Shown: positions 21,786 through 33,136, counted from the first letter of the stretch. The stretch: DNA of 64,000 bases from Amborella trichopoda (GCF_000471905.2 NW_006499776.1:2991065-3055064), one strand, 5' to 3'. The notes: generated by a model from the letters alone, not told the origin. Translations and numbers: made by a program.

Positions 21786-23559
21786 CAGCCCTGAACTGAT
21801 TTGTCGTTACAACAAGGTGGATATTTCAGAAACTAGCATTTTTCCAAGTCTTATAAAACCGTGAAAAAGATAGTAAACAAAAGGGGAAAAAAATGAGAAT
21901 TTGCCGCGAGGAAAATTGGAGTGTGAAGGCGAGAGGGGTACGCTAATTAAGAGGGGAGTGGGGTGGGGTGGGGTGGGATGGGGTGAAAGGAAGCATCATC
22001 ACATGCTGGCAACGTCATCATTTCACATGTAATGATGCCCGCCATCACAATCCTTCTCTGAAAACCATGCTTCACTTTATTAATTTTTTTATTTGAGGAG
22101 ATGTTTGCTCCAGACACCCCACATTCTCTTTTGATCCCAGCAACGATTCAAGAGATGTGATTCACATGAATGAGAAAAGAGAGAGAGGGAGAGTTCTGTG
22201 GTGTGTAGGCAGAGTGACGAAGAAAAAAGAAAGAAACAGGCCGACAGCCAAACGGGGATGTGCAGAAAAGGAGCGCTTTTGCCTTTTCCATTACTTTCCT
22301 AACCTTTCCCTTTCTCAGAACTGAAAAATGTCATTCAGGACCCAAAGGCCCTTATCTTTTTAAAAATGGCCATCCACCCCTCTTTCGAAAATGGCCATTC
22401 ACGCATGATAAAAAACCACGTATCCTCATTTTTTTTTTGGTAAGTATAAATACATCAGTAGGCATAGAAACCCGAATCAGTAGTTGAAGCTCGGTTGATG
22501 CTACAACCACAACCTCAACTCCATCACCACAACCTCAACCTCAACCCCATTCCCGCCACTTATTCTGGTTGGTCATGAGTTTCTCCTGCCATGTATTCTG
22601 GTTTGTCACGAGTTTCTCATTAAGCGTGGCGATGGGCCGGCCCTTGGCCCCTAGGGCAGGCTCCCCGGCACTCGTAGGCTCGTTAAGGCCAAAAACAATT
22701 GATAAAAAATATATAAAAGAGAGATAAATAAAAGGTGACGGGCTGGGTTCTAACCCTAGCCCAGTTCTTGGGCCACAATTTGTGGCACAGGCCTTTTCTC
22801 TCGGCTCATTGCCAGCCCAATTTCTCACCGTGCCTTTTATTTTGAATAGAAGGGTCAAGTTTAATAACCCCAAAAAATAATAGCAATAATAATAATGAGT
22901 TTCTCGCCCTAACTTATTTCCCCCTTGGGAGATCTGTGAAGGGTGGGTCTGTTGTCATTTCTTCGCAAATGAAACTTTTAAGAGCGCCGTCGTCTTTGTT
23001 GCTTAAATAGGTCGGTTGGTGTACATGTACTGTGTGCTTTTTGGCCGTGGCGTCACGTACCTTTTCACACGAGGTGGCACAGACCAACCGTTCTATGGGA
23101 TGGGATTTTCAGTTTGATCAACATTCTAAATCCTAATTACTCTTTTCTTTTTATTTTATTTTTTCTGGCCGGACGAAGGGGGATTGTTATTATGACAATT
23201 AATTTTGTATCCACATTCTTTGGTGAGTTGTTATTTTGTGGCGATACTTTCGCTGAGCTGCTTCTAATTGGTTTTAATTCGAACCAAAACCGGTGGAAGG
23301 ACAATCCGGGGAAGCATGCAATCGAGTTCCTTGGTTTTTAATTTTTCTATGTTAAGTCCATACACCGATCTTAATTGGGAATCGACGATGTCAACAAGTC
23401 GAATTGGAAATCTCCTTACAAATCACTTTAAAAACACTAAAACAGGGTGATTTAACAAAAAAAAAAAAAACCTTACCTTTATTCCAAAAATATTGCTAGT
23501 CTAAGTGATGGTATGAAAATCTTCATTTAAAGGCATATTTCAAGATTGGAGGGGGTAGG
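21786..23559. other. Intergenic stretch with G-rich tract
   Basis: No gene is recognised. It contains the G-rich run at 21953-21985, a CAACCTCAAC-type repeat (22500-22550), and two copies of ATTCTGGTTxGTCAxGAGTTTCTC (22561 and 22597). The minus-strand open frame at 22541-22873 has no recognisable domain. Confidence 0.45.
21953..21985 (+). other. Potential G-quadruplex tract
   Basis: Five runs of three or more G separated by one or two bases (GGGGTGGGGTGGGGTGGG and flanks) match the general G-quadruplex pattern on the + strand. Confidence 0.6.
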
Positions 23560-23845
23560 ATTGTCCAAAGAGACTCTTCAAATGTTACATCTTGGAGCAA
23601 AGGAGAAGCCAAAATTCCATGGAGGTTAAGGGTAATTTTCCAAGAGATTAGAGATATTAATGGTTTTAAATGTTGAACTCCTTCCTTATTACAACGAGGC
23701 TAATGAAGATGCTGATGCATTAGCCAAGGGAGGAGTAAACCACTCTTCCTTGGTGGTTACTCTTTTACAATGATTCTTTCTTTTTTTTCTTGTACATTAT
23801 GTAATCTTTCTTTGAGATTAATGGAAATTTTATATTAATGTTCAA
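23560..23845 (+). pseudogene. LINE 3' end, RNase H-like tail, + strand
   Basis: The frame near 23690-23770 reads YNEANEDADALAKGGV, the conserved end of the RNase H domain in plant L1-type LINEs (H-x-R-E-A-N-x-x-A-D-x-L-A-K). It ends at a TGA and is followed by a T-rich 3' UTR with AATGGAAATTTTATATTAATG near 23820. Most of the element is absent, as is usual for 5'-truncated LINEs. Confidence 0.6.
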
Positions 23846-23929
23846 AAAATAAACCTCATTCACATCAATTAACAAGTAAGAGGATTTTGTTTTGGACTGA
23901 TATTATTTTCTTTTTTTGCTTGAATTAGT

Positions 23930-24690
23930 GGGGATATCGACCCCTTGCCCGTTTTATTTATAAACTAAAAATATGTTACATGAACAATTTTTATACAACC
24001 CTTGGCAAGGGAGCACTAGCAATTACATATAAAATGAAAGTCAGTTACAAAGTCTAGGGGACCAGTACACTACATTGTTGCTTCATTCATAGAAACCGTT
24101 GCATTCGCCGAGGAATCAACAACCATATTAGCCTCTCTATAAGCATGTTGAACAGGGGGAGATTCCAAACTCCATTGCAGGTTCTTTATAAGCCCCATCA
24201 ATGTTGAGCTTCAAAACGCCTAGAGGAGGAGGCAACCAAGTGACATGAATTTGAACAGGGGGAGAAACCAAACTCCATTGGCAGCTATATTAAATTCTGA
24301 AGAATGGAATGTCCAATTTTTTACTTTTGCCAATAATCTAACCAAATAGAAAATACAACGTAGTAGTATCTCCCTGGGTGTTTTGCCCATCATAGATCCG
24401 GGAATTCCGGTCCATCCAAAGGTTCCAAATGGTAATGGAAAACATACAATTCCAACAAACTGCATACCTGCATGTCGAAATCCAAATTTAAGTCATTTAG
24501 CCATCAGTGTCAATGTGGATCGCTCAAGGGGGAAGCACTTCCCAAATCTACTAAAAAAAGATCTCCAAATCAATCTCAAATACTGGCATTGCATAGTAAT
24601 ATTGTCAGAGAGCTCCTCCTCTTGGTAGCACAAGGGGCAGGCCCATCAACTGAAATAGCGACAAAGTGGGTAACTTGGACTACAAAGCTA
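23930..24690 (-). pseudogene. LINE 3' part: zinc-binding RT end plus RNase H, - strand
   Basis: On the minus strand a zf-RVT-like module CPLCYQEEELSDN...QCQY...W lies near 24640-24560. Further on, PPPLGVLKLNIDGAYKEP near 24230-24180 carries the first RNase H Asp. Several frame changes and stops separate the parts. This is the 3' portion of a second, oppositely oriented L1-type LINE. Confidence 0.65.
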
Positions 24691-26994
24691 ACCAGGTGAA
24701 CCATTTCACCATGGGTAGAGATGCCATAAACCACTAAACTCGGAAAAAATATTTGATTGATATTCTTTATAGGAAGCGTATACTATGCTTCAACAAGAGC
24801 GTAGTGTATATATACTTCCTCAGTCAGAAGACCTCCATGGCAAGATATTTTCAATTTCAAAATTTGGGAACCACTTAAGAATCAATACATAATTATTCTC
24901 AAAAGAAAAAAATTGAAATTTGATTATTTTTTTTAAACACTTGGATCTCACCCTTTTAAAAGTTATATTGCATGTATTGAATCTTGGGACATCATTTCTT
25001 TCAAGTATTATCTACAAATAGACTACTTATCTTTTGTACATGGAGGACACAATCATTCCCACTCATTATATGGTAAATTAGATGGCTTGGGGTAAGTCAC
25101 GAAGTTCAAGAATTTTTTTTAGAACTCTGTGTCTATTCAATGACACTCTTTCAACCACTCATTTTGAAATTTAAAAGACACACATGAGTGTAATTTTTTT
25201 TTACAAAATATATATAGTCTCTTTGTAGACATTCCTTCTTTTTTTTTTTTAAGCGTATCAAAAAATGCATTTAATAAAAAAATTTATTGAAATTGTTCCA
25301 TGGGTTGAAAGGTTATATCACCAAAATATCAATTTTAAATTTAATCTTACATGCTTTTATATGAGGGAGTAGGTAGGCAGTATAGTCCTGGGAGTTATAA
25401 TATTTTGATGGCCTCTTTTTCTATTGTTAGCCCCAACGTTAGAAAAACCGAGCTATCTAATTAGTAACTGCCCAATTGGATCGGAACCAGCCCCTTGCTA
25501 GTTCCAGCTTCAAATGGTTTTGGTGATTGGCCAGTATTTAAAAAAAAAATCAAATAAATCTATATAAAATCCCAAAAGTAAGGAATTTGGTTTGTAATAT
25601 ATTTTTTAATATTCTTTACATTATGGTAAAGATTAAAAATTGTTTGGATATTGATAGGCACATTTATATTTTCTTTTCGAAAAATTGTAAAAATACGGTT
25701 AGTCGATTCTTTCAATTCCATTTTTATTAATTTTCAACTTTATTTGAATGTGTTTTGTTTTAATTATTCTTTATATATTGTTCATATTTTAGTAGATTTA
25801 TTTTGTATCTTTTTATATTTTTCAACAATTTTTAACCGCCCCGAGATTTGTACTGTTAGAACGGTTAAATCTGTCAATTTACCGGTTAAACTGATTAAAT
25901 CACTTTTAAACATACCCAATTAACCGTTGCGGATCGATTTTACGAACACTCGATGGTCCACTCCCTAGAAAAGAAAGAGAAGAGGATTTCCAAAGAAGGA
26001 TTTGTTTCCTTATAAAGGAGAGTAAAGAGGGTCCCTCAAGAAGGATTTGTTGGGATGGGTGGGATCCACTTGTCAGCAACCACAGTAACGTCGTCCCTCG
26101 CACGCACCTTGGTTTCACGCCAACCTAAATGATTGCTCTCCTGATGCTCCAGCGCGTAAATATTATTACGTTTAAGGGAGCAACTCGGCCGCATGGCGTT
26201 GGATACCGCGATGTAAAAAGCAAAACCTCCGAGTCAGGCCTCCGAATCCGGCGCAAACCAAGTGTTGTGTATGTGTTATGCATGTGCACCTAAATTGGGT
26301 TCATCACGTCGACGACATTTTCTTCGCCCTTTCCACGATATGGATGATCTGTTTGGCGACCTGAGGCAGCTGTATAAATGACTTCAAAAGGGAGAGTTCC
26401 TTGATGTCTATATTTATCCCATCTACACGATAGGATTAAGAGGTGGGCCGGGTTGATTGAATAATAAAGTCATTGTGATCGTGTTAAAAAACAAAAAGAG
26501 GGGCCTACCTTGTGTTTATTAAGAAAAAGAAGTACTAAAAAAGAGAAAAAAATTAAAATATAAAGGTAGGGCTCAACTTACGATTGAATTGGCCGATTTA
26601 GTTCTGACATAAATCATAGGTTCCTGACAGAAAACTGACCCGTTTTGTCAGAGAAGCAGCGACTCATGGGAGAGACGAGGTTGGTTCTCAGTACATGATG
26701 GGAACTAGACCGATTTCTGCTCTGGATAGGATGATTTCGATTCAGATTGGTAATTTTTAAAATACTGATTTTCCACTAAGGACATGTTTGATTGTTGCGT
26801 AAATATTTCCCCAAGAAAACTATTTGCATAGGTAAACACTTTGCAAGAAAAACTATTGTAAACTTTATTTTCACCATGTTTATTAACACGTTTAAAATGC
26901 ATTATGTAATGAATTACATATGTTTGGTAACTTGTTTAGTATTCAAATATATTTTGTAAATATATTAAATCTATATTTGCAATATTTAAAGGGT
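24691..26994. other. AT-rich intergenic stretch, no gene recognised
   Basis: Only short, low-complexity open frames. A GGTTAA/AACCGG-rich portion at 25440-25930 resembles degenerate MITE sequence, but no clear terminal repeats are visible. Confidence 0.45.
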
Positions 26995-27365
26995 GGTGTG
27001 GTTTCTATAAAGTTGCAACCTTAAACAATCCAATTAAAGCGCACCACCAAATTTTATCTTAACATGTAATTTTGGTATAAAATATTCTTAGGAATATCTA
27101 AAAATCAATTTTTATTTCTAATTAAAAAATTCTAAACTCCAAAAAATGGTCAAAGTCAAGTCGATCTAGAAAACTATGAAAATATTGAAAATGGACGGTC
27201 TAGATAATGTGTTGCAAGATGCACTATTTCTAGAACTCGATCATTTTTTTTTTCTCATCTTCATACATCTCGATGTTAGGATGATAAATTATAGTTCCGA
27301 TAAAATTTTTGAGGTGCATCTATAATTGAACATTTAAAGGTTGCAACCTTATATAAACATTTTGT
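26995..27365. mobile_element. MITE, GTTGCAACCTTA family, copy 2
   Basis: It starts GGTGTGGTTTCTATAAAG-TTGCAACCTTAAAC like copy 1, and ends with AAAGGTTGCAACCTTATATAAAC, the inverted partner. GTGTTGCAAGATGCACTATT recurs at about 27212. Confidence 0.8.
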
Positions 27366-27594
27366 ATATTGAAATAAGATAACTAAAAATATATAGTTAC
27401 ATTTATTGAAATACTCTTTAAATATTATTAAGATATTTTATATTAAATATTATTTGAATATACTTTTATTCTTAAATATAAAATATTATATAATATATTA
27501 TATTGTAAATATCTATTATATAAATAAAATATATTATATATTATATAATATATATACATATAAGGGAATGATATCATGCAACAATTGTTTAATA

Positions 27595-28061
27595 TTATAA
27601 TGCAACCATCTTCAAAAACCATGGTAGAGATATTATTTGACACGAAATTTTCTATTTACACTCTTTTCATAGTAAAGAACAATCACAAAAAAGAAAATTT
27701 TGAAAAAGCACCCTAGAAAGTGTTTTTCTATAAGCCGTCCATTTTAGTGTGATGGTTAGGTATAGACCTCAGAATGATTCTTTTAATCCCAAAAACTTTT
27801 TATAGTGTTATCATCATTAGATTAATAATGCTAAGAAATAAAAAAGTAATTTTGAATTTATTAAGGCTTAGATCTTGAAATTTACCAAATGGACGGTCGA
27901 TATTCATTGTTGGAGGGTACTAATTTTGACCATGTCTAAAGTGCATATTGAACTTTTCTTTTTTGTAGGATTGATTATTAGGATGAAGAGAATGTATGTG
28001 CAAAATTTTGGGTCATAAAAATGTCAAAAACATGGATTTCTAGAGGTGTGGTTGCATTATA
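27595..28061. mobile_element. Probable MITE with TATAATGCAACCA inverted ends
   Basis: TTATAATGCAACCATC at the left matches, reverse complemented, the TGTGGTTGCATTATA at the right (28047-28061). The interior has no coding content. It is flanked by AT-rich simple sequence. Confidence 0.55.
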
Positions 28062-28083
28062 CAATATATATATATATAGATAT

Positions 28084-28477
28084 GGATGTGGTTTCTGTAA
28101 GGTTGCAACCTTAAACAATCCAATTAAGGCACAGCTTCAAATTTTATCATAATATGTAATTCTGTTGTAAAACATTCTTAGAATTATCTTAAAATCTATT
28201 TTCATATCTAAGTAGAAAATTTTAAATTTAAAAAATGGTTAAAATCAAGTAGATCTATAAACATATGAAAATCTTGAAAGTAGACTGTCTAGATAATGTA
28301 TTGCAAGATGCACTATTTCTGGGACTTAAAACCTTTTTTTTTTTTATATTCATACATCTTGACATCGACATGATCAATTAGAAGGATTTTCAATATTAAA
28401 ACATCATTTCTGATAGATTTTTTAGATGCATATGTAATTCTACTTTTTAAGGTTGCAACCTATAATAAATGTTTCCC

Positions 28478-28479
<2 letters not shown>
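28084..28479. mobile_element. MITE, GTTGCAACCTTA family, copy 3
   Basis: Starts GATGTGGTTTCTGTAAGG-TTGCAACCTTAAAC and ends with TTAAGGTTGCAACCTATAATAAA. Internal phrases match copies 1 and 2. A TA microsatellite follows at 28482-28510. Confidence 0.8.
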
Positions 28480-28512
<33 letters not shown>

Positions 28513-28518
28513 AAGCCC

Positions 28519-28961
28519 CTACAAAACACCGATAGGTGAAGTTACCTACACCTCATCACCATCAAAGTTCATAACATTGTCACAATTATCAGTAGTATTT
28601 GAACTTTTATAATTATCATACTAATCAGATTTATCTAAATTTTGGGGCGTATGTATATATGAAAAGTCGCACCATAAAATATTAAAAATAATAATAGATA
28701 TAAAATAAAATGATAAAATTACCCCTGAAACTTTATAGGGGTATGTTGCGAAATTTTTATCATTCAAATTATTTGTTTCATATTTTAATCATGTGCATCT
28801 TAGTAAGACGCACACACCTACAAAATTTCAAATCATTATGATTTATAAAAAAATATTAAAATTCGAACACTATCTGACATCTGTGACCGTGTGATAAATT
28901 TTAAATGGTGATAAAGCCGTAGGTGAAGTACTATAGAACTTCACCTATAGGTGTTTTGTAG
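28519..28961. mobile_element. MITE with 25-bp terminal inverted repeats
   Basis: CTACAAAACACC(G/T)ATAGGTGAAGTT forms inverted ends at 28519-28543 and 28937-28961 with a single mismatch. The 443-bp unit is AT-rich and non-coding. Confidence 0.88.
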
Positions 28962-28980
28962 TATTTACCTCTATATATAT

Positions 28981-29450
28981 GAAAAAGCTAACAATAGCGA
29001 GACAACTATAATGAATAGTAATGTAGGTTGAATGGGACTCGTTTGATCTTCATCATGCGGTTCATAATGCATATCACTATATGAATTTTAATAAATTTTC
29101 TAGAAATCGAATCATAATGAAATTTTAGACATGTGTACTAAAAAAATAGGCTGTACAATTAAAAAATATATAAAAAATATTTTCCAAAATGTAAAATGAT
29201 CGAAATACCCTTGAAAAATAATGGGGGTAATTTGGTCATTTTAAATTATTGAAAATAATGTTTTTATATTTTTATATGGTGAAAAATAGTGTTAGGTATA
29301 TAGACTCAAAATTTCATCTTAATCAGATTTATACAAAAAAAATTAAAATTCATATCGTGATATGCATTCTGAACCACATGATGAAGATCTAACGGACCTA
29401 TTCCACCTATATTACTATTCATTATAACCGCCTAGCTATTGGAAGGTTTA
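28981..29450. mobile_element. Foldback MITE with ~105-bp arms
   Basis: The left arm (28985-29095) and right arm (29345-29447) are reverse complements over about 100 bp, including ATAATGAATAGTAAT, GATCTTCATCATG and GCATATCAC. The loop is AT-rich. No coding content. Confidence 0.88.
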
Positions 29451-29453
29451 CTC

Positions 29454-29454
<1 letters not shown>

Positions 29455-29490
<36 letters not shown>
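29455..29490. repeat. TA microsatellite next to the pararetrovirus insertion
   Basis: An uninterrupted run of TA dinucleotides flanked by CATATACA and TGTATG. Confidence 0.9.
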
Positions 29491-29494
<4 letters not shown>

Positions 29495-29540
29495 AACGTT
29501 TGGGATGCTATATAGGCAAAGACTTCATGCCAAGCCTTGA

Positions 29541-29880
29541 TTATGGCTCTGATACCATAACATCGGAATGATAACGGAATTAAGATGATAAGGATGATAT
29601 ATATATAAAGATATAACCATGAGACTAAATATCAATGATATCAAAACACCTTTAATTAAATAACAATAGCAACAAATATCCTAAACTAATGAATATAGGA
29701 ATAGAAAGCTTACACGGTAGGCTTGATATAGATAGGGTATGCTTGATACATCAACGGGGTGGTTTCCTTCTGTTCAAACCAAGTACTTAGACAAACTCTT
29801 ACAAACAAACTTACAAACAAGCACTCAAACGAAACTTGCAAACAAACTCTTTTACTTCAAACCAAGCACTCAAGAAACCA
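29541..29880 (-). repeat. Inverted copy of the viral leader and primer site
   Basis: The reverse complement of this arm matches 31525-31868. GCTCTGATACCA at 29546-29557 is the minus-strand primer binding site; the paired plus-strand site is 31853-31864. Arms are about 340 bp with a spacer of roughly 1.6 kb. Confidence 0.85.
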
Positions 29881-29929
29881 GCTGTAATTGCAGAAGTTTG
29901 ATCCCTTCCTTTTGAAGGATGAACTCTGC

Positions 29930-30799
29930 GAATATATCAAGGCTTGGGATGAAGTCTTTGCCTATCAAAATACCAAAACTTCACATAGTTGGTATGTACA
30001 GTTTAAAATAACTGAACTCATGGAATTCCCTAACTAGTTAAAAAGTTGGTTCCTGTTATGGGGATCATGCAGCCAGATACTTCATCAAAAAATGCAGATA
30101 TCACATAGAAATTCTCTGATTACAATAAACATTGTCTAAAAGAGACTATCATTTATACTTCAAGAAAGCAAGTTCAAAAGATTGATATATCTCCCCAACA
30201 ATCCCCTTTAAGCACTAATAACCCGAGTGTTAATAGAACTCTATTTCTGGAAATAACATATATATCACTCATAATTGTTGAGAATGATCACAAGGGAAAG
30301 GACCCTACCAAAATAGTAGCAATATATTTACGAAATCATCTTCATCCCAATATAGGAGAAAAATGTAGATAATGGTATGAAGCTATACTCATGGAAACAG
30401 GATCTGTGACTATAGTACACCACTATAGAAATAATGAGGCAGAGATTACATACTCAAAATTTCAAATTCATAAAATCATTTCCTATAGAGATTGGGGATT
30501 AGATCCTTTAAAGCCAAGGATGTTAAATACTAGAGGATTTAAAATTAGATCTTACTAATATTTTGAATATATCAAGGCTTGGGATGAAGTCTTTGCCTAC
30601 CAAAATACCAAAACTTCGCATAGTTGGTATGTACAGTTTAAAATAACTGAACTCATGGAATTCCCTAACTGGTTCAAAAGTTGGTTTCTGTTATGGGAAT
30701 CTTACAACTAGATACTTTCTCAAAAAATGCAGATATCATAGAGAGAATTTTCTGACTACAATAAACATTGTCTAAAAAGATTCTATCATTTATACTTCA
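29930..30799 (+). pseudogene. Caulimovirid coding fragments with internal direct repeat
   Basis: 29930-30162 and 30565-30799 are near-identical, offset by 635 bp, both containing an open stretch with the phrase SHSWYVQFKITELMEFP. The second copy keeps Trp-Phe where the first has a stop. Between them, 30163-30564 reads as other viral-type sequence with stops. Which viral protein this represents is not clear; a structural or movement region is possible. Confidence 0.55.
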
Positions 30800-30993
30800 T
30801 GGTCTTATATCAAGTCCCTTGGATACTAAAATGGACATATCAACTCTCTGAAGATGATATGGACCGGTGGGATTATATCCCGAAATTACGTCGACAAATA
30901 TCAGTAAAATTGTGGGACAGTTACAAAAATAACTCTCTGGATCCATAGAAAACTTATACGACGATAATACCATCCTCCTCGCCAAGTTCAAAC

Positions 30994-31197
30994 ATGGATA
31001 TAACATACTACATCATAATAATGCAACAAAAGAATCCCAAATTATCAAATGAAGAGCTTAAAAGAAAGCTGTTTTTAGCACTAGAAGAAGATGTTGATAT
31101 ACATACCACACCCACAAAAGAAGAAGAAGAGACCGAGGATTACAGTCCACTCAATGATGATGATTGTGCAGGGATTAATTTTTCCTCGATGAATTAA
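30994..31197 (+). pseudogene. Caulimovirid 3' coding fragment
   Basis: A 67-residue open stretch rich in acidic residues (KEEEETEDYSPLNDDD) lies just upstream of the viral promoter region, where the last viral reading frame ends in related genomes. Similar-frame sequence to the left (30800-30990) continues it with stops. Function not assigned. Confidence 0.5.
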
Positions 31198-31470
31198 AAG
31201 AAAAATTAATAGGGACGGTATGACTCCAATTCACCCAGAACAGGTGTCCCTAAAGCTAGTAGCAAAAGATAAGAGCATTATTACTACTGATGAATTTTCA
31301 GCAAAAAGAAGAGCATTATTGCTACCGACAAAACTGTTTACTGTAGGGAATCTTGCTTTTCCCAAAAGGTGTCAGGTTCACTGTAGAGAATCTTGTTTTT
31401 TTTCAAAAGATGTCGTTGCCCAAAAGATGTCGGTGTAGACTTAAAACATTTTGAAGTCCGATTCCTTCCC

Positions 31471-31480
31471 CTATATAAGA
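31471..31480 (+). promoter_or_regulatory. Viral promoter TATA box
   Basis: CTATATAAGA stands about 370 bp upstream of the primer binding site, matching the usual order promoter, leader, primer site in pararetroviruses. Upstream, 31340-31435 carries repeated TTTTCCCAAAAGGTGTC / CAAAAGATGTCG phrases. Confidence 0.65.
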
Positions 31481-31852
31481 GAAGCAGAGAAGAAGATGAA
31501 GGGATCGGAAAAAAGAGGTGGAGAGTTTTCTTGGGTGCCTGGTTTGAAGTAAAAGAGTTTGTTTGAGTGTTTGTTTGCAAGTTTCATTTGAGTGCTTGTT
31601 TGTAAGTTTGTTTCTAAGGGCATGTCTGAGTGCTTAGTTTGAACATAATTAAACCACCCCGTTGGTGCATCAAGCTTACTGTATCAAGCCGACAATGTAA
31701 GCTTCCTATTTCTATATTCATTAGTTTAAGATATTTGTTGCTATTGTTATTTAATTGAAGGTGTTCTGTTACCATTGATATTTAGTCTCATTGTTATATC
31801 TTTACATATATATCATCCTTATGAGCTTAATTCCGTTATCATTTTGATGTTA

Positions 31853-31864
31853 TGGTATCAGAGC
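31853..31864 (+). other. tRNA-Met primer binding site of the caulimovirid
   Basis: A perfect TGGTATCAGAGC. Immediately after it, 31868-31905 turns into an inverted copy of the leader segment at 31737-31769, marking a rearrangement junction. Confidence 0.85.
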
Positions 31865-32029
31865 CACCAAAACACCTTCAATTAAGTAACAATAGCATTG
31901 AATATATATATATTATGGGATACTCTATTTACTAAAATAGGATTTGTACTGTCACTTATAAATTCTCCCACCATAATCATCTTAAGTTTACTTTTGGGAT
32001 GTTCTAATTTTGTATACATTATTCCTTAA

Positions 32030-32450
32030 GACACTCCTTTTGAACAATTTTTTAATAATATCTGGGAATTTTGATGCAAATTCAATTGTCATATCAATAG
32101 GAATTATTCTTCCTTGATAAACATTATATCCAATAAACCTTATTTTTGTTTTAAAAATATTTATCTTTTTTGCTTATACAACTAACCCAGCATTTTTAAC
32201 AGCTTTAAAAAATGTATTTAGATGTTTCTAGTGTTGATCTATAGTTTCGGAATAAATAAGAATATCATCAATGTATACAATCATAAATTTGGTGTAAGGA
32301 TTAAATATGTCATTCATGATGTTTTGAAATTCAGAAGGAGCATTTTTTAAACCAAAAGGCATAACATTCCATTCATAATGTCCGAAGTGAACATTGAAGG
32401 CGGTTTTATATCTGGCCTTTGCTATTATTTGTATTTACCAATATCCATAT
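32030..32450 (-). pseudogene. Caulimovirid reverse transcriptase fragment
   Basis: On the minus strand the frame shows the motif NVMPFGLKNAPSEFQ followed by the catalytic YIDD (32262-32278). The conserved spacing between these blocks matches pararetrovirus RT. At least two in-frame stops occur, and both ends are cut by rearrangement or by the junction with LTR copy B. In intact viruses this domain lies in the pol part of the polyprotein. Confidence 0.82.
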
Positions 32451-33136
32451 TTTAAATCAAAAACACAAAAGTTGCAGGGAAATTCCAGCCACGCGTCTCA
32501 CCAATCAAACTCCCATATCACAGCGATCGCGTGTCGGATCAACTACTAAACCCATTACGAGAACGTGGTCAAAGGCTTCATCCGAGCCGAACCATGCACG
32601 TGATGGATGGTTAGATTCGACACACGATGAGTCTGAAGTTGTTGTAATTTCGGCCACAGGAATCCAAACTCCAGTCAAAGTTTCCCAATTTGGAAAACGG
32701 TCAACGTGCATCAAATCGAGCCATTATTTTTGTAGGACGATCATGGAAAACTTGCTCGTTACGCTATAATGAAGAAATCAATGAAAAAACACCGAGAAAC
32801 GAGCTGAATCTTAAACATAAAATTGCACGTTTTTTCATGGTTTTGCCATGTCATGATCATGGTGCGAAACTCAGATCCACGGCCTGAAGTTGGTGTCAAA
32901 ATGATCGTGTTCTCGAGCTCATTAAGAAAACATAATCTCTCGGCCGGAAGGTGACCGAAAGGGCCACGAATTGGCCATAGGAGGTTCGCACGATTGAACG
33001 GCCATGACAGAGACTGATTTGGATTTACTTAGATTGTTGGTGCAGGGGTAAAATCGTCATTTTTTTCCCATTTTTCTAGATTTTCTTTGATTATTTTAAT
33101 ACCTAATTTCAAACAATTAGTTTAAATTTTATTCAT

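Larger units (their letters stand above)
29509..32465. mobile_element. Endogenous caulimovirid (Florendovirus-like), rearranged
   Basis: A pararetrovirus-type RT is present on the minus strand (32030-32450). A TATA/leader/tRNA-Met primer-site unit occurs on the plus strand (31471-31864), with an inverted copy of the leader and primer site on the minus strand (29541-29880). Between them are viral-type coding fragments on the plus strand, with a ~235-bp segment repeated. RT motifs are closer to Caulimoviridae than to Ty3/gypsy. Stop codons and inversions break every frame, so this is a fossil insertion. The genus is tentative. Confidence 0.8.

Noticed and set aside
22541..22873. Minus-strand open frame of 110 residues
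   Set aside because: No domain and it contains a local duplication (TNQNTWQEKLMTNQNKWRE), so likely repeat-derived.
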